Made by a program: the position numbers and the translations under genes. 64,000 nucleotides of DNA from an uncultured Alphaproteobacteria bacterium (GTDB taxonomy: Bacteria; Pseudomonadota; Alphaproteobacteria; SP197): assembly GCA_958295695.1 (NCBI GenBank), contig OY282363.1:2546225-2610224 (forward strand), read 5' to 3'. Below are positions 42,626 through 51,056 of this stretch, piece by piece (position 1 is the first letter of the stretch; each line of letters starts with the position of its first letter). Below the pieces are notes generated by a model that saw nothing but the letters and a program-made list of their open reading frames with translations, searched no databases and was not told where the DNA came from.

Positions 42626-43525
42626 CTAACCCCTCGCGATCCATCGGTCGATCAGGCGCCGCGCGATGGAATCGGCCCGCGGCAGCTCGATGTCGAGGTC
42701 CGGCGCGCGGAGCTCGTCCCGGCCGAACCAGCGAGCCTCGGCCAGTTCGTCGTCGTCGAGCCTGAGATCGCCGCTCCCGGCCGTGGCGTAGAAGCCCAGC
42801 ATGAGCGAGCAGGGATAGGGCCAGGGCTGGGTCGCGAAAAAGCGCACGTCGCGAACGGTCAGCCCCGCTTCCTCCCCGACCTCGCGCACGACGGCCTCCT
42901 CGGCCGCCTCGCCCGGCTCGACGAAACCGGCGAGGCATGAATGGAGCCTGCCGGGCCAGCCCTTCTGTTGGGCCAGCAGGCAGCGGTCTTCGTGCTCGAC
43001 CACCACGATCACCGCCGGATCGGTGCGGGGGAAGTGCAGCATGCCGCAGTCCGCGTTCGTACAGGCGCGGACGTGGCCGGCCTCCCGCGCCGCGGTCGCG
43101 TGTCCGCAGGCGCCGCAGAACCGGTGACGGCGCGTCCAGTGGATCAGCCAGGCGGCGTGCGACAACAGCGACGCCTCGCGACGCACGAGCCGGGTCGCGA
43201 CGCCGTAGAGCTCCAGGAATTCGCCGTCGGGCGTCAGGTTCGAGGCTTCCGCCTCGGGAAGGTGCGACAGATCGAGGGCGAACAGCGCCCCGAACTCGTC
43301 GATTCCCAGAAAGATCGGTTCCGACGGCGAGGTCTCCAGCAGACGCCGGGCGCCGCGCGCCGGCAGCGAGGCCGCCGCGTCTTCCGTGAGCAGGCTCCGT
43401 CCGCGCCAGACCGGCACGATGCGGCAGCCGTCCGAAGAGAGCTGGCGCGCGATCCAGGCCTCGTCCCGGCGGCGCAGGCCCGCCCGCTCGATCGCCTCGC
43501 CGCTGTAGTGGGTGAGATCCGCCAT
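42626..43525 (-). CDS. nudC: NAD+ diphosphatase / RNA deNADding enzyme NudC
   Basis: Hydrolyses NADH and removes NAD caps from RNA 5' ends. A 299-residue Nudix protein with a zinc ribbon (FCGACGH and RACTNADCGMLHFPR, four Cys). The Nudix box is GFVEPGEAAEEAVVREVGEE, and the NudC-specific QPWPYPCSLMLGF (SQPWPFPxS form) follows. ATG 43525 is chosen after MADLTHYSGEAIERAGLRR, the family start. It lies 35 bp upstream of gloB on the minus strand and divergent from ffs-dnaX. Confidence 0.95.
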   Translation of the reverse strand: MADLTHYSGEAIERAGLRRRDEAWIARQLSSDGCRIVPVWRGRSLLTEDAAASLPARGARRLLETSPSEPIFLGIDEFGALFALDLSHLPEAEASNLTPDGEFLELYGVATRLVRREASLLSHAAWLIHWTRRHRFCGACGHATAAREAGHVRACTNADCGMLHFPRTDPAVIVVVEHEDRCLLAQQKGWPGRLHSCLAGFVEPGEAAEEAVVREVGEEAGLTVRDVRFFATQPWPYPCSLMLGFYATAGSGDLRLDDDELAEARWFGRDELRAPDLDIELPRADSIARRLIDRWIARG

Positions 43526-43575
43526 GGCGCGACGTTGACATGGCGCCACGGGCGGGCGCAATCGCCGGCGCGGGG

Positions 43576-43605
43576 TTGCGCCGGGGCCGGGGCGCCCGAT
43601 ACTGT
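43576..43605 (+). promoter_or_regulatory. Candidate promoter for the SRP RNA (ffs)
   Basis: TTGCGC (43576-43581) and TACTGT (43600-43605), 18 bp apart. The predicted start, about 6-7 bp downstream, coincides with the 5' strand of the SRP RNA stem at 43611, which gives this promoter independent support. Confidence 0.5.
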
Positions 43606-43610
43606 CTTCC

Positions 43611-43710
43611 GTGGAAGGCCGGCCCGGACGGGCTGGCTCGTGAACCCGGTCAGGTCCGGAAGGAAGCAGCCGTAGCGGGATTCACCCGGGTCGAGCCGGT
43701 CTTCCATGCC
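43611..43710 (+). ncRNA. ffs: 4.5S signal recognition particle RNA
   Basis: The universal SRP domain IV loop is unmistakable: GGTCAGGTCCGGAAGGAAGC begins at 43648 and continues with AGCC. It is flanked by GTGAACCC and GTAGCGGGATTCACCCGGG. The ends pair: GTGGAAGGCC at the 5' side with GGTCTTCCAT at the 3' side, giving a hairpin of about 100 nt. The location just upstream of dnaX is the usual one in alphaproteobacteria. Ends are estimated from pairing and may be off by several bases. Confidence 0.95.
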
Positions 43711-43782
43711 GCCCGCCGGCCTCCGCCGGCTCCTTCCGAGGCCGCTTCGGGCAGGACGCGGGGCCCAACCACTCCCGGAGCG

Positions 43783-45429
43783 ATGGCCGAGTCCGACGCC
43801 GCCCCAGCCGAATACCGCGTTCTCGCGCGCAAGTACCGTCCCAAGGGGCTCGATGAGTTGCGCGGCCAGGACGCGCTGGTCAGGACCCTGCGCAACGCGG
43901 TGGCGAGCGGCCGCATCGCCCAGGCCTTCCTGCTCACCGGCGTCCGCGGCGTGGGCAAGACCACGACGGCGCGCATCCTGGCGCGCATTCTGAACTGCGT
44001 CGGCCCGGACGGCCGGGGCGGCGTCACCGCCGAGCCCTGCGGCGTGTGCGAGCAATGCGTGGCGATCGCCGAGGACCGGCACGTCGATGTCGTGGAAATG
44101 GACGCCGCGACCCACACCCAGGTCGAGAAGATGCGGGAGCTGCTCGACTCGGCCCGCTACCGGCCCGTGGTGGGACGGTACAAGATCTATGTGGTCGACG
44201 AGGTCCATATGCTCTCGGGCCATTCGTTCAACGCCATGCTGAAGATGCTGGAAGAGCCGCCCGAGCATCTGAAGTTCGTGTTCGCCACCACCGAGCTGCG
44301 CAAGATCCCGACGACCGTCCTGTCCCGCTGCCAGCGCTTCGATCTGCGCCGGATCGACGCCGGGGAACTGGCGGCCTATTTCGCCGAGATCGTCGGGAAG
44401 GAAGGCGCGGAAGCCTCCGACGCGGCGCTCGCGCTGATCGCGCGCGCGGCCGACGGATCGGCGCGCGACGGCCTCTCGATCCTCGACCAGGCGCTCGCCC
44501 AGGGCCGGGGCCGGGTCGTCGAGGAGAACGTCCGCGAGATGCTGGGCCTCGCCGACCGGGGCCTCGTCTTCGATCTCTTCGAGGCGGCGATGGGCGGCGA
44601 CATCGCCGCGGCGCTCGCCAATCTGGAGGGCCAGTACGCCGCCGGGGTCGATCCGGTCGTCGTGCTGGGGGACCTTCTGGAGTTCACCCACTGGCTGTCG
44701 CGCTACAAGGCCGCGCCGGACGCCGCGCGATACGCCGCGCCGGAGTTCGAGCGCGAGCGGGGCGCCGCGCTGGCCGAACGGCTCGCCGTGCCCCACCTCA
44801 CCCGCGCCTGGCAGATCCTGCTCAAGGGGATCGGCGAGGCGCGTCTGGCCCCCGACAGCCTCCAGGCCGTCGAGATGACGCTGATCAGGCTGGCCCACAG
44901 CGCCGACCTGCCGACGCCCGAGGAGGCGCTCAAGGCCCTGGACGACCGGAAAGAGGCCGCCTCGCCTCTCCCATCGCGGCCGGCGCCGCCGCCCGAACGG
45001 ACCGCTCCGCCGCCCACCACGCCCCCCGCCGGGATGGATCCGATGCCTGGGACCTTCACCGAGCTGCTGGCGCTGGTCGAGCGCAAACGGTCGGCCATCC
45101 TCCACGCCAACCTGCGCAACAACGTCCATCCGGTGTCCTATGCGCCCGGCAGGCTGGAGTTCCGTCCCGCGGACGCCGCTCCGCCGGATCTGGCGCGCGA
45201 CATCGCCCGCGCGCTGGAGCGGTGGACCGGCGAACGCTGGATGGTGGCGGTCTCCTCGCGGCCGGGAGAGGATACGGTCGCGGAGCAGGAGGAACGCCGC
45301 CGCCGCGCGCGCCTGAGGCGGGCCGCCGCCGATCCCGGGGTTGCGCGCATCCTCGAGGTCTTTCCCGGCGCCGAGATCGTGGATGTCCACGACCCGGACG
45401 ACAGCCAAGCGGAGAACACCGGCCGATGA
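43783..45429 (+). CDS. dnaX: DNA polymerase III subunits gamma/tau
   Basis: Clamp-loader motor subunit. A 548-residue AAA+ protein: YRVLARKYRPKGLDELRGQDALVRTL at the start, Walker A GVRGVGKTTTARIL, the zinc module Cys (PCGVCEQC and an earlier NC), Walker B with VVDEVHMLSGHSFNAML, LEEPPEHLKFVFATTELRKIP and the SRC sensor LSRCQRFDLRRI. A proline-rich linker (about 385-420) separates the tau domain V that binds DNA polymerase alpha. I see no clear A-rich slippage site, so a shorter gamma product by frameshift is not supported. Starts ATG 43783. Coupled to ybaB by ATGA. Confidence 0.96.
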   Translation: MAESDAAPAEYRVLARKYRPKGLDELRGQDALVRTLRNAVASGRIAQAFLLTGVRGVGKTTTARILARILNCVGPDGRGGVTAEPCGVCEQCVAIAEDRHVDVVEMDAATHTQVEKMRELLDSARYRPVVGRYKIYVVDEVHMLSGHSFNAMLKMLEEPPEHLKFVFATTELRKIPTTVLSRCQRFDLRRIDAGELAAYFAEIVGKEGAEASDAALALIARAADGSARDGLSILDQALAQGRGRVVEENVREMLGLADRGLVFDLFEAAMGGDIAAALANLEGQYAAGVDPVVVLGDLLEFTHWLSRYKAAPDAARYAAPEFERERGAALAERLAVPHLTRAWQILLKGIGEARLAPDSLQAVEMTLIRLAHSADLPTPEEALKALDDRKEAASPLPSRPAPPPERTAPPPTTPPAGMDPMPGTFTELLALVERKRSAILHANLRNNVHPVSYAPGRLEFRPADAAPPDLARDIARALERWTGERWMVAVSSRPGEDTVAEQEERRRRARLRRAAADPGVARILEVFPGAEIVDVHDPDDSQAENTGR

Positions 45430-45746
45430 ACCTCGCGAAGATGATGAAGCAGGCCCAGGAGCTGCAGGGCAGGATGGCGGCCGTCCAGGAGGATCTGGCC
45501 CAGGCCGAGATCGAGGGCCATTCCGGCGCCGGCATGGTGAAGGCCGTAATGAGCGGCAAGCACGAGCTCAAGCGGCTTTCGATCGATCCGTCGCTCGTCG
45601 TCCCGGACGACACCGAGGTTCTGGAGGACCTGATCGTCGCGGCCGTGAACGACGCGCGCGCCAAGGTCGAGGTCCACGCGAGGGACGAGATGGCCAGGCT
45701 CACCGGCGGCCTCAACCTGCCCGCCGGTTTCAACCTGCCCTTCTGA
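45426..45746 (+). CDS. Nucleoid-associated protein YbaB/EbfC
   Basis: A 106-residue small DNA-binding protein. Characteristic [20 protein letters not shown] helix, [20 protein letters not shown] strands, and [25 protein letters not shown]. It forms dimers with two helical arms and is linked to recombination repair because of its fixed position between dnaX and recR, as here. Its ATG overlaps the dnaX stop and it lies 4 bp before recR. Confidence 0.96.
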   Translation: MNLAKMMKQAQELQGRMAAVQEDLAQAEIEGHSGAGMVKAVMSGKHELKRLSIDPSLVVPDDTEVLEDLIVAAVNDARAKVEVHARDEMARLTGGLNLPAGFNLPF

Positions 45747-45750
45747 GGCG

Positions 45751-46344
45751 ATGGGCGGACCGGAGGTCGACCGTCTGGTCGCGCTGCTGGCGCGGTTGCC
45801 GGGCCTGGGCCCGCGTTCGGCGCGGCGCGCGGCGCTGCACCTCCTGAAGAATCGCGGCAGCCTGCTGGAGCCCCTGACGGCGGCGCTCGAGCGGACGGCC
45901 GAGGCGGTGAAACCGTGCCCGGTCTGCGGCAATCTCGACACGGTGGAGCCCTGCGGCATCTGCTCCGAGGCCCGCCGCGACCGTTCGACGATCTGTGTCG
46001 TCGAGGAGGTCGACGATCTCTGGGCCCTGGAGCGCGCGGGAATCTTCGGCGGGCTCTACCACGTGCTGGGGGGCGCGCTCTCGGCGCTCGACGGCGTCGG
46101 CCCGGAGGATCTCGGCATCGCCGGCCTCGTCGCGCGCGCCTCCGACGGCGCCGTCGAGGAGGTCATCCTCGCGACCAACGCCACCGTCGACGGCCAGACC
46201 ACAGCGCACTACGTGACGGACCGGCTGGAAGGCTGCGGCGTCAGGGTCTCGCGCCTGGCGTTCGGCGTGCCGATGGGCGGCGAACTGGACTATCTCGACG
46301 AAGGCACGCTCGGCGCGGCGCTCAAGGCCCGGCGGGCCGTCTGA
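45751..46344 (+). CDS. recR: Recombination mediator RecR
   Basis: Part of the RecFOR pathway that loads RecA at gaps. A 197-residue protein with a helix-hairpin-helix at the N-terminus ([20 protein letters not shown]), a four-Cys zinc finger ([16 protein letters not shown]) and a Toprim domain beginning [15 protein letters not shown], with the Toprim DxD-like [19 protein letters not shown]-terminal [23 protein letters not shown] is the Walker B-like region. The third gene of the dnaX operon. Confidence 0.97.
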   Translation: MGGPEVDRLVALLARLPGLGPRSARRAALHLLKNRGSLLEPLTAALERTAEAVKPCPVCGNLDTVEPCGICSEARRDRSTICVVEEVDDLWALERAGIFGGLYHVLGGALSALDGVGPEDLGIAGLVARASDGAVEEVILATNATVDGQTTAHYVTDRLEGCGVRVSRLAFGVPMGGELDYLDEGTLGAALKARRAV

Positions 46345-46382
46345 CCCGCCGCGCCCGCGCTTGCGACGATCCGCCGGGGCGG

Positions 46383-46407
46383 CGCCAGAGTTTTATCCTG
46401 GCGTCTT
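46383..46407 (+). terminator. Weak candidate terminator after recR
   Basis: CGCCAG and CTGGCG form a 6-bp stem with a T-rich 9-bp loop, followed by TCTT (46404-46407). It is in the right place to end the dnaX-ybaB-recR transcript, but the U-tract is short and the stem small, so it is only suggestive. Confidence 0.3.
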
Positions 46408-46421
46408 GAACCGGGGCAGGC

Positions 46422-46523
46422 CCCTTCGATACGCGGCCTTCGGCCGCTACCCGGAGCGGGGGAGAGGTTGGGCGGACAAACAACCCCCCATCCCGAGGCG
46501 GCGCGTCAGCGCCGTATCGAGGG
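46422..46523. repeat. Compound palindromic intergenic element
   Basis: Outer arms CCCTTCGATACG and CGTATCGAGGG are near-complementary over about 100 bp. Each side also folds locally: GCGGCC-TTC-GGCCGC on the left and GGCGC-GTCA-GCGCC on the right, giving a cruciform with two small hairpins. This resembles the intergenic palindromes (CCTTCGAGACGC..., ...TCTCGAAGG types) that are dispersed in many alphaproteobacterial genomes. It lies between recR and the SOD fragment. Confidence 0.55.
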
Positions 46524-46556
46524 ATCGACCCCGATCCAATCCGATAGGATGACGCT

Positions 46557-46853
46557 CTACCGCACGATGACGCCGCGGGCGGTGTGCGGGCCGGCGGCGC
46601 CCGCCGGGTCCGAAACGCGGTCGTCGGGTTCCTCGTGGATCGCGAGAGCCGCGCCGTCCTCGTCGAACAGCGCCGCGTCCAGCCTCAACCGCGCGTTCAG
46701 GATCTCGATCTCCAGCGCGCCGGACTCCGGCACGTGGATGTTGGGCATGTCGCCGGCGTGCATCCCCTGGGCGCTCTCGATCCCGTGCCTCGTCCCGGCC
46801 GGATTGAAGTGGCCGCCCGCGTCCGCGGCCAGCGATCCGGTCCATCGTGTCAT
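46557..46853 (-). pseudogene. C-terminal fragment of a Cu/Zn superoxide dismutase (SodC-like)
   Basis: A 98-residue frame matching only the second half of SodC: AGGHFNPAGTRHG, GMHAGDMPNIHVPESG and LAIHEEPDDRVSDPAGAAG. Retained metal ligands: His15, His23, His32 and Asp35 (zinc site) and His73 (copper site). The N-terminal half, with the HxH copper ligands (FHIHExG) and the signal peptide, is absent. The conserved NAGxRxACG end reads AAGPHTARG, losing both the active-site Arg and the disulphide Cys. The protein could not be a working dismutase as read. It has a start codon and a purine-rich upstream site, so it may still be translated, for instance as a zinc-binding fragment. Confidence 0.65.
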
Positions 46854-46867
46854 GGCTCGCTCTTCCC

Positions 46868-46881
46868 GTTCACGGGTGAAC
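46868..46881. promoter_or_regulatory. 14-bp palindrome upstream of the SOD fragment
   Basis: GTTCAC-GG-GTGAAC, between the nfeD stop and the start of the SOD-like frame. It could be a leftover operator of the sodC gene or a small terminator hairpin for the stomatin-nfeD operon. Confidence 0.3.
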
Positions 46882-46895
46882 GGCGGGCCGGGACG

Positions 46896-47345
46896 TCACC
46901 CGCCGCCCGGCGCCTCCGCGGACTCCTCGACACGGAGCGCCGTGCCGACCACCTCGGTGACGGTGACCCGGGCGCCGGCGGCGAGGTCGGGTCCGGTGAT
47001 CTTCCAGGTCGTGTCGGCCACGATCAGCTTGCCCGCGCCGTTGACGATGGGTTCGCCCAGCGTGAACCCGCGGCCGATATACTGGTGGCCGCGCTTGTTG
47101 AGCGTGGGATGCTCGCTCGGCCGTTCCTTGGGCGTGTACCTGCGCCACAGGAAGACAGAGACGATCGCCAGGGCCGCGTAGAGGAAGAGCTGGACCTCCC
47201 AGGAGACGCCCGGGACCAGCGCCACGACGCCCACGATGACCGCCGCGCCCGCCAGGAACAGGAAGAAGAAAGCTCCGGAGATCGTCAGTTCCAGAATGAT
47301 CAGGACGGCGGCGACGACCCACCAGTGCCAGTAGAGCAGGGTCAC
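46896..47345 (-). CDS. NfeD family membrane protein
   Basis: A 149-residue short NfeD (NfeD1b). Hydrophobic N-terminal half with about three helices (YWHWWVVAAVLIILELTI, FFFLFLAGAAVIVGVVAL, LFLYAALAIVSVFLW), then a C-terminal OB-fold: IVNGAGKLIVADTTWKI, GPDLAAGARVTVTEVVGTALRVEE. No ClpP-like protease domain. NfeD proteins work with SPFH/stomatin proteins to organise membrane microdomains. It follows two stomatin genes by 17 bp in the same operon. Confidence 0.93.
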   Translation of the reverse strand: MTLLYWHWWVVAAVLIILELTISGAFFFLFLAGAAVIVGVVALVPGVSWEVQLFLYAALAIVSVFLWRRYTPKERPSEHPTLNKRGHQYIGRGFTLGEPIVNGAGKLIVADTTWKITGPDLAAGARVTVTEVVGTALRVEESAEAPGGG

Positions 47346-47362
47346 GGCCCGTCGCCCTCTCG

Positions 47363-48355
47363 TCAGGCCTTCCAGGGGCCGCTCGAGGATCCGCTTCGCG
47401 GGCCGTTGCGCGCGGGCGCGCCGGACCGCGGCTCGCCTGTCGCATCCGGTCCGCCGCCGAAGGCCTCGCGCACGATCTCCGCGACCCCGCCGATGGCGCC
47501 GATGGCGCCGGCGGCCTCGAGCGGAACGAACAGGATCTTCTGGTTGGGCGCGTCCGCGAGCGCCTTGAGCGCGTCGACATATTTCTGGGCGACGAAATAG
47601 TTGATGGCCTGGAGGTCGCCGCGCGCGATGGCGCCCGAGACGTCGCGCGTCGCCTTGGCCTCGGCCTGGGCCGACCGCTCGCGCGCCTCGGCCTCCCGGA
47701 AGGCCGCCTCGCGCCGGCCTTCCGCCTCCAGGATCGCCGACCGTTTGTGCCCTTCCGCCACGAGGATTTCCGACTGCTTGACGCCCTCGGCGTCGAGGAT
47801 GGTGGCGCGTTTCTCGCGTTCGGCCTTCATCTGGCGCGCCATGGCGTCGACCAGGTCGCGCGGCGGCTCGATGTTCTTGATCTCCACGCGGGTGACCTTC
47901 ACGCCCCAGGTCGAGGTCGCCTCGTCGACGACTCCGAGAATCGTCTGGTTGATCCGGTCGCGCTGGCTGAGCAGCTCATCGAGCGCCATCGATCCCATGA
48001 CCGTTCTGATGTTGGTCATGGCGAGGTTCTCGATGGCCCGGTGCAGGTCGTTCACCTCGTAGGCCGCGCTGGCGGGCTCCATGACCTGGAAGAACACCAC
48101 GCCGTCGACCGCGACCATGGCGTTGTCCTGGGTGATGACGTCCTGTTCGGGAACCTCCAGCACGTTCTCCATCACGTTGATGCGCGCCCCGACGCGGTCG
48201 ATGAAGGGGACGATCACGGTGAGCCCCGGATTGAGCGGGCGCGTGAACCGGCCGAAACGCTCGACGGTGAACGCGCTGCCCTGGGGCACGACCTTGACCG
48301 CCCTGAAGACCAGGACGACGGCGAGGAGCGCGAAGGCGGCGATGACGTAAGCCAT
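47363..48355 (-). CDS. SPFH/stomatin-like membrane protein (QmcA type), second paralogue
   Basis: A 330-residue protein with one N-terminal membrane helix (YVIAAFALLAVVLVF) and a PHB/SPFH domain: VVPQGSAFTVERFGRFTRPLNPG, DVITQDNAMVAVDGVVFFQV, YEVNDLHRAIENLAMTNIR, GVKVTRVEIKNIEPP. A coiled-coil with EAEARERSAQAEAKATRD follows. The extra C-terminal tail (GGGPDATGEPRSG...) is poorly ordered. It is very similar to the gene upstream, so it arose by duplication. These proteins oligomerise into membrane platforms that regulate FtsH-type proteolysis (QmcA-HflK/C family). Confidence 0.93.
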   Translation of the reverse strand: MAYVIAAFALLAVVLVFRAVKVVPQGSAFTVERFGRFTRPLNPGLTVIVPFIDRVGARINVMENVLEVPEQDVITQDNAMVAVDGVVFFQVMEPASAAYEVNDLHRAIENLAMTNIRTVMGSMALDELLSQRDRINQTILGVVDEATSTWGVKVTRVEIKNIEPPRDLVDAMARQMKAEREKRATILDAEGVKQSEILVAEGHKRSAILEAEGRREAAFREAEARERSAQAEAKATRDVSGAIARGDLQAINYFVAQKYVDALKALADAPNQKILFVPLEAAGAIGAIGGVAEIVREAFGGGPDATGEPRSGAPARNGPRSGSSSGPWKA

Positions 48356-48358
48356 GGC

Positions 48359-49324
48359 TCAGCCCTCCCCGCCGCGCTGGCCGCGCGCCGTCTCCGCCAG
48401 GTCGCCGACGCCGCTCACGGTCCCCACGACGGCGGTCGCCTCGAGCGGCAGGAACAGCACCTTCTCGCCCTGGGACCGGGCGTAGGCGCCGAGCGCGTCG
48501 ACATAGCGTTGGGCCACGAAGTAGTTGATCGCCTGGATGTTGCCTTCGGCGATCGCCTGGCTGACCTCGTTGGTCGCGAAGGCCTCGGCCTCGGCCAGCC
48601 GTTCCCGCGCCTCGGCGTCGCGGAAGGCCGACTCGCGCGCGCCCTCGGCCTTGAGGATCGCGGCCTGCTTCTCGCCCTCCGAGCGCAGGATGTCGGCCTG
48701 CCGCAGGCCCTCGGCCTCCAGGATGTTCGCGCGTTTCTCGCGTTCGGCCTTCATCTGGCGCGCCATGGCCATGACGAGGTCGTTGGGCGGCTGGATCTTG
48801 AGGATCTCGATGCGGATGACCTTGACGCCCCAAGCCGAGGTCGCTTCGTCGACCACCTTCAGAAGCTGGGCGTTGATGCGGTCCCGGTGCGAGAGCAGCT
48901 CGTCGAGGTCCATCGAGCCCATCACCGTCCTGATGTTGGTCATCGACAGATTGACGATGGCGCCCTTGAGGTCGGTCACCTCGTAGGCCGCCTTGGCGGC
49001 TTCCAGGACCTGGAAGAACATCACGCCGTCGACCGAGACCATGGCGTTGTCGCGGGTGATGACTTCCTGCTCGGGCACGTCGATGACCGTTTCCATCATG
49101 TTCATCCGGCGGCCGATCCGGTCGATCAGCGGCACGATGACGTGAAGGCCCGGCCTCAGGGTCCGGGTGTAGCGGCCGAAACGGACCAGGGTGAACTCGT
49201 AGCCCTGACGCACGGTCACCACGGCCAGGTTGACCAGGACGACCGCCATCGCGGCCAGGACCAGCGCGAACACGGCGCCGCCGCCAATGGCCGGGAACTC
49301 CGGCATCGCAAGTCCATCGAACAT
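48359..49324 (-). CDS. SPFH/stomatin-like membrane protein (QmcA type), first paralogue
   Basis: A 321-residue stomatin-like protein. N-terminal helix GGAVFALVLAAMAVVLVNLA; SPFH core TVRQGYEFTLVRFGRYTRTL, EVITRDNAMVSVDGVMFFQV, MTNIRTVMGSMDLDELLSHR, GVKVIRIEILKIQPP; coiled-coil AEAEAFATNEVSQAIAEG. GGGAG lies upstream of ATG 49324. It heads a three-gene operon (stomatin, stomatin, nfeD), with 3 bp between the two stomatin genes. Presumed partner of NfeD in a membrane microdomain complex. Confidence 0.93.
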   Translation of the reverse strand: MFDGLAMPEFPAIGGGAVFALVLAAMAVVLVNLAVVTVRQGYEFTLVRFGRYTRTLRPGLHVIVPLIDRIGRRMNMMETVIDVPEQEVITRDNAMVSVDGVMFFQVLEAAKAAYEVTDLKGAIVNLSMTNIRTVMGSMDLDELLSHRDRINAQLLKVVDEATSAWGVKVIRIEILKIQPPNDLVMAMARQMKAEREKRANILEAEGLRQADILRSEGEKQAAILKAEGARESAFRDAEARERLAEAEAFATNEVSQAIAEGNIQAINYFVAQRYVDALGAYARSQGEKVLFLPLEATAVVGTVSGVGDLAETARGQRGGEG

Positions 49325-49549
49325 GGCGACTCCCCGTCATCGTGACCGTCGCGGACCCGGCCCGCGCCGGATTGTCCCACAGGCGCCGGGATTGCGCCAA
49401 TACCTGGATCGTGCGGGGCGCGACGCCGCTTCGATCTCCAATCCCCCGAATCCCGTCCGTTCGGATCGTCACGGATGGGGGAGAGGCGGCGTCCGCTCGG
49501 ACGGGTTGGTCCAGGGCGCGGGCCCAGCGATGGCCCGCGGCGGCGATCG

Positions 49550-49722
49550 GATGCGGCGCGTCGCCGATCTTCGGAAACGGCCAGAACTCCGATTCGGGGC
49601 CGGTCTCCGCGATCTCGGTCGAGACGACGCCCCAGCCGCCTTCCGCCTCGATCTCGCGCATGCAGGCGACGGCGTCCGGCACCGAGAACAGGATGTCGTG
49701 GCGTGGATCGCGCCGCGTCCCG
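49550..49722 (-). pseudogene. Remnant of an NADH:flavin oxidoreductase (trimethylamine dehydrogenase family)
   Basis: The minus-strand frame gives TRRDPRHDILFSVPDAVACM and then REIEAEGGWGVVSTEIAETG. In the family, RHDILFEPVxIGPVTAxNRFY leads to VPH...AMRxxKAEGGWGVVCTE; here the intervening region with the flavin-binding part is deleted. No intact gene surrounds it. It is a short decayed copy in the 460-bp space between the stomatin gene and the binding-protein gene; the remaining sequence there holds nothing else I recognise. Confidence 0.5.
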
Positions 49723-49785
49723 ACGGCCGTTCCCGGTCGGGTCCGGCCGGGCGGCGGATCGCGTGGCCCGCCGCCCGGACGAACG

Positions 49786-50883
49786 TCACAGTCCCGCCTT
49801 GACCTCCTCGAACAGGGCCTGAAGGTCGGACTCGCCCTGGATCGGCTGCTGGTAGATCCCGGCCGAGAGGATCTCCTCGGGGTTCTTCGACAGGCCGAGC
49901 GCCACCAGGACATCCTCGCTCACGAGCTCGAAGGCCGATTGCGTGGCGGCCCCGTAGCCGAACACCTCCATCTCGTACGCGCGCGAACGCGGATCGAGGA
50001 ACGCGTCGATGAACACATGGGCCTTGTCGGGGTATGGACTGTCCTTGGCGATCGACAAGCCGCAGACCCAGGTCATGGCGCCTTCCTTCGGGTTCATGAA
50101 CGCGACCGGAAGCCCCTCGCCCTTGAGGCGGACGACCGACTCGTTCCATGTGGTGGCCGCGACCAGTTCGCCGCTGGCCAGACCCTGCTCCATGCTCGTG
50201 TAGTCGTTCGAGTAATAGCGCAGGTTGTCGGTCAGGTCCTTGAGGAAGGGACGAATCGCGTCGAGAGCGTCCCGGGTGGAATAGTCGAACGGGTTGTCGA
50301 GGCCCGCGACGATGCCGGCGATGACGACGCCGTCGACGAGGCTATCGAACGCCGCCACCTGGCCCTTGTATTTGGGATCCCAGAGGATCGTCCAGGATTC
50401 GTCGTCGACATACTCCGGCGCGAGATCGGTCCGGTAGAGAACCGAGGTGAGGCCCCAGTCCACCGGAACCCAGTAGTGGTCGCCGTCGACGGCGCTTCCC
50501 GGAACGCCCTTCAGGGCCGGGATGATGTCGTCCCAGTGGGAAAGGCGCGAAACGTCGACGGGTTGGAGCAGGCCCGAATCGACCCACTTCTTGATGCTGT
50601 AGTTGCAAGGGAACAGCACATCGGGCGCGAAGCCCGAGCGCATCTTGGCCATGCCCTCTTCCTCGTCGCCCCAGAAGGTGAAGTTCGGCGCGCCGCCTTC
50701 CCGTTCGACATAGGCCTGCCAGAGATTCTCGTCGTCGTAGCCGGCCCACCCGAAATACGTGGCCTGGCCCTCGTCGGCCCGCGCGGCGCCGGGCGCGAGG
50801 AGATGGAATGTCGGAACGACGCCCGCGGCGGCCAGCCCGGCCAACGCGGCGCGACGATGCAAGGAAACAAGGGAATGGGTCAC
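49786..50883 (-). CDS. Extracellular solute-binding protein (spermidine/putrescine PotD-like)
   Basis: A 365-residue periplasmic binding protein of the PotD/PotF type. The N-terminus SLHRRAALAGLAAAGVVPTF has a twin-Arg followed by a hydrophobic stretch, suggesting Tat export, with cleavage near ARADEG. Core segments: YFGWAGYDDENL, FAPDVLFPCNYSIKKWVDSG, HYWVPVDWGLTSVLYRTD, and VAATTWNESVVRLKGEG. GTG 50883 with GGGAGG upstream is favoured over an earlier in-frame start. No permease or ATPase genes flank it, so it is an orphan; the transporter partner lies elsewhere. Ligand by family: polyamines or related compounds. Confidence 0.87.
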   Translation of the reverse strand: MTHSLVSLHRRAALAGLAAAGVVPTFHLLAPGAARADEGQATYFGWAGYDDENLWQAYVEREGGAPNFTFWGDEEEGMAKMRSGFAPDVLFPCNYSIKKWVDSGLLQPVDVSRLSHWDDIIPALKGVPGSAVDGDHYWVPVDWGLTSVLYRTDLAPEYVDDESWTILWDPKYKGQVAAFDSLVDGVVIAGIVAGLDNPFDYSTRDALDAIRPFLKDLTDNLRYYSNDYTSMEQGLASGELVAATTWNESVVRLKGEGLPVAFMNPKEGAMTWVCGLSIAKDSPYPDKAHVFIDAFLDPRSRAYEMEVFGYGAATQSAFELVSEDVLVALGLSKNPEEILSAGIYQQPIQGESDLQALFEEVKAGL

Positions 50884-51056
50884 GGTCGCCTCCCGTTTGT
50901 CGTTCGTCGAAGCGTCACGGCGCGACCGGCGCGCGCGACGGACGACAGCATACCCCGGGCATCCCGACCGCGGCAAACCGCGACCGGTCGGCCCCTTCGG
51001 GTCGCGCGGCGGACGGCGCCATACCCGCCGCGCATGTCGGAGGAGTGGACCGAAAC

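Noticed and set aside
43783-45429. Programmed frameshift in dnaX giving a gamma subunit
   Set aside because: No A-rich slippery heptamer followed by a stem was seen in the linker region.
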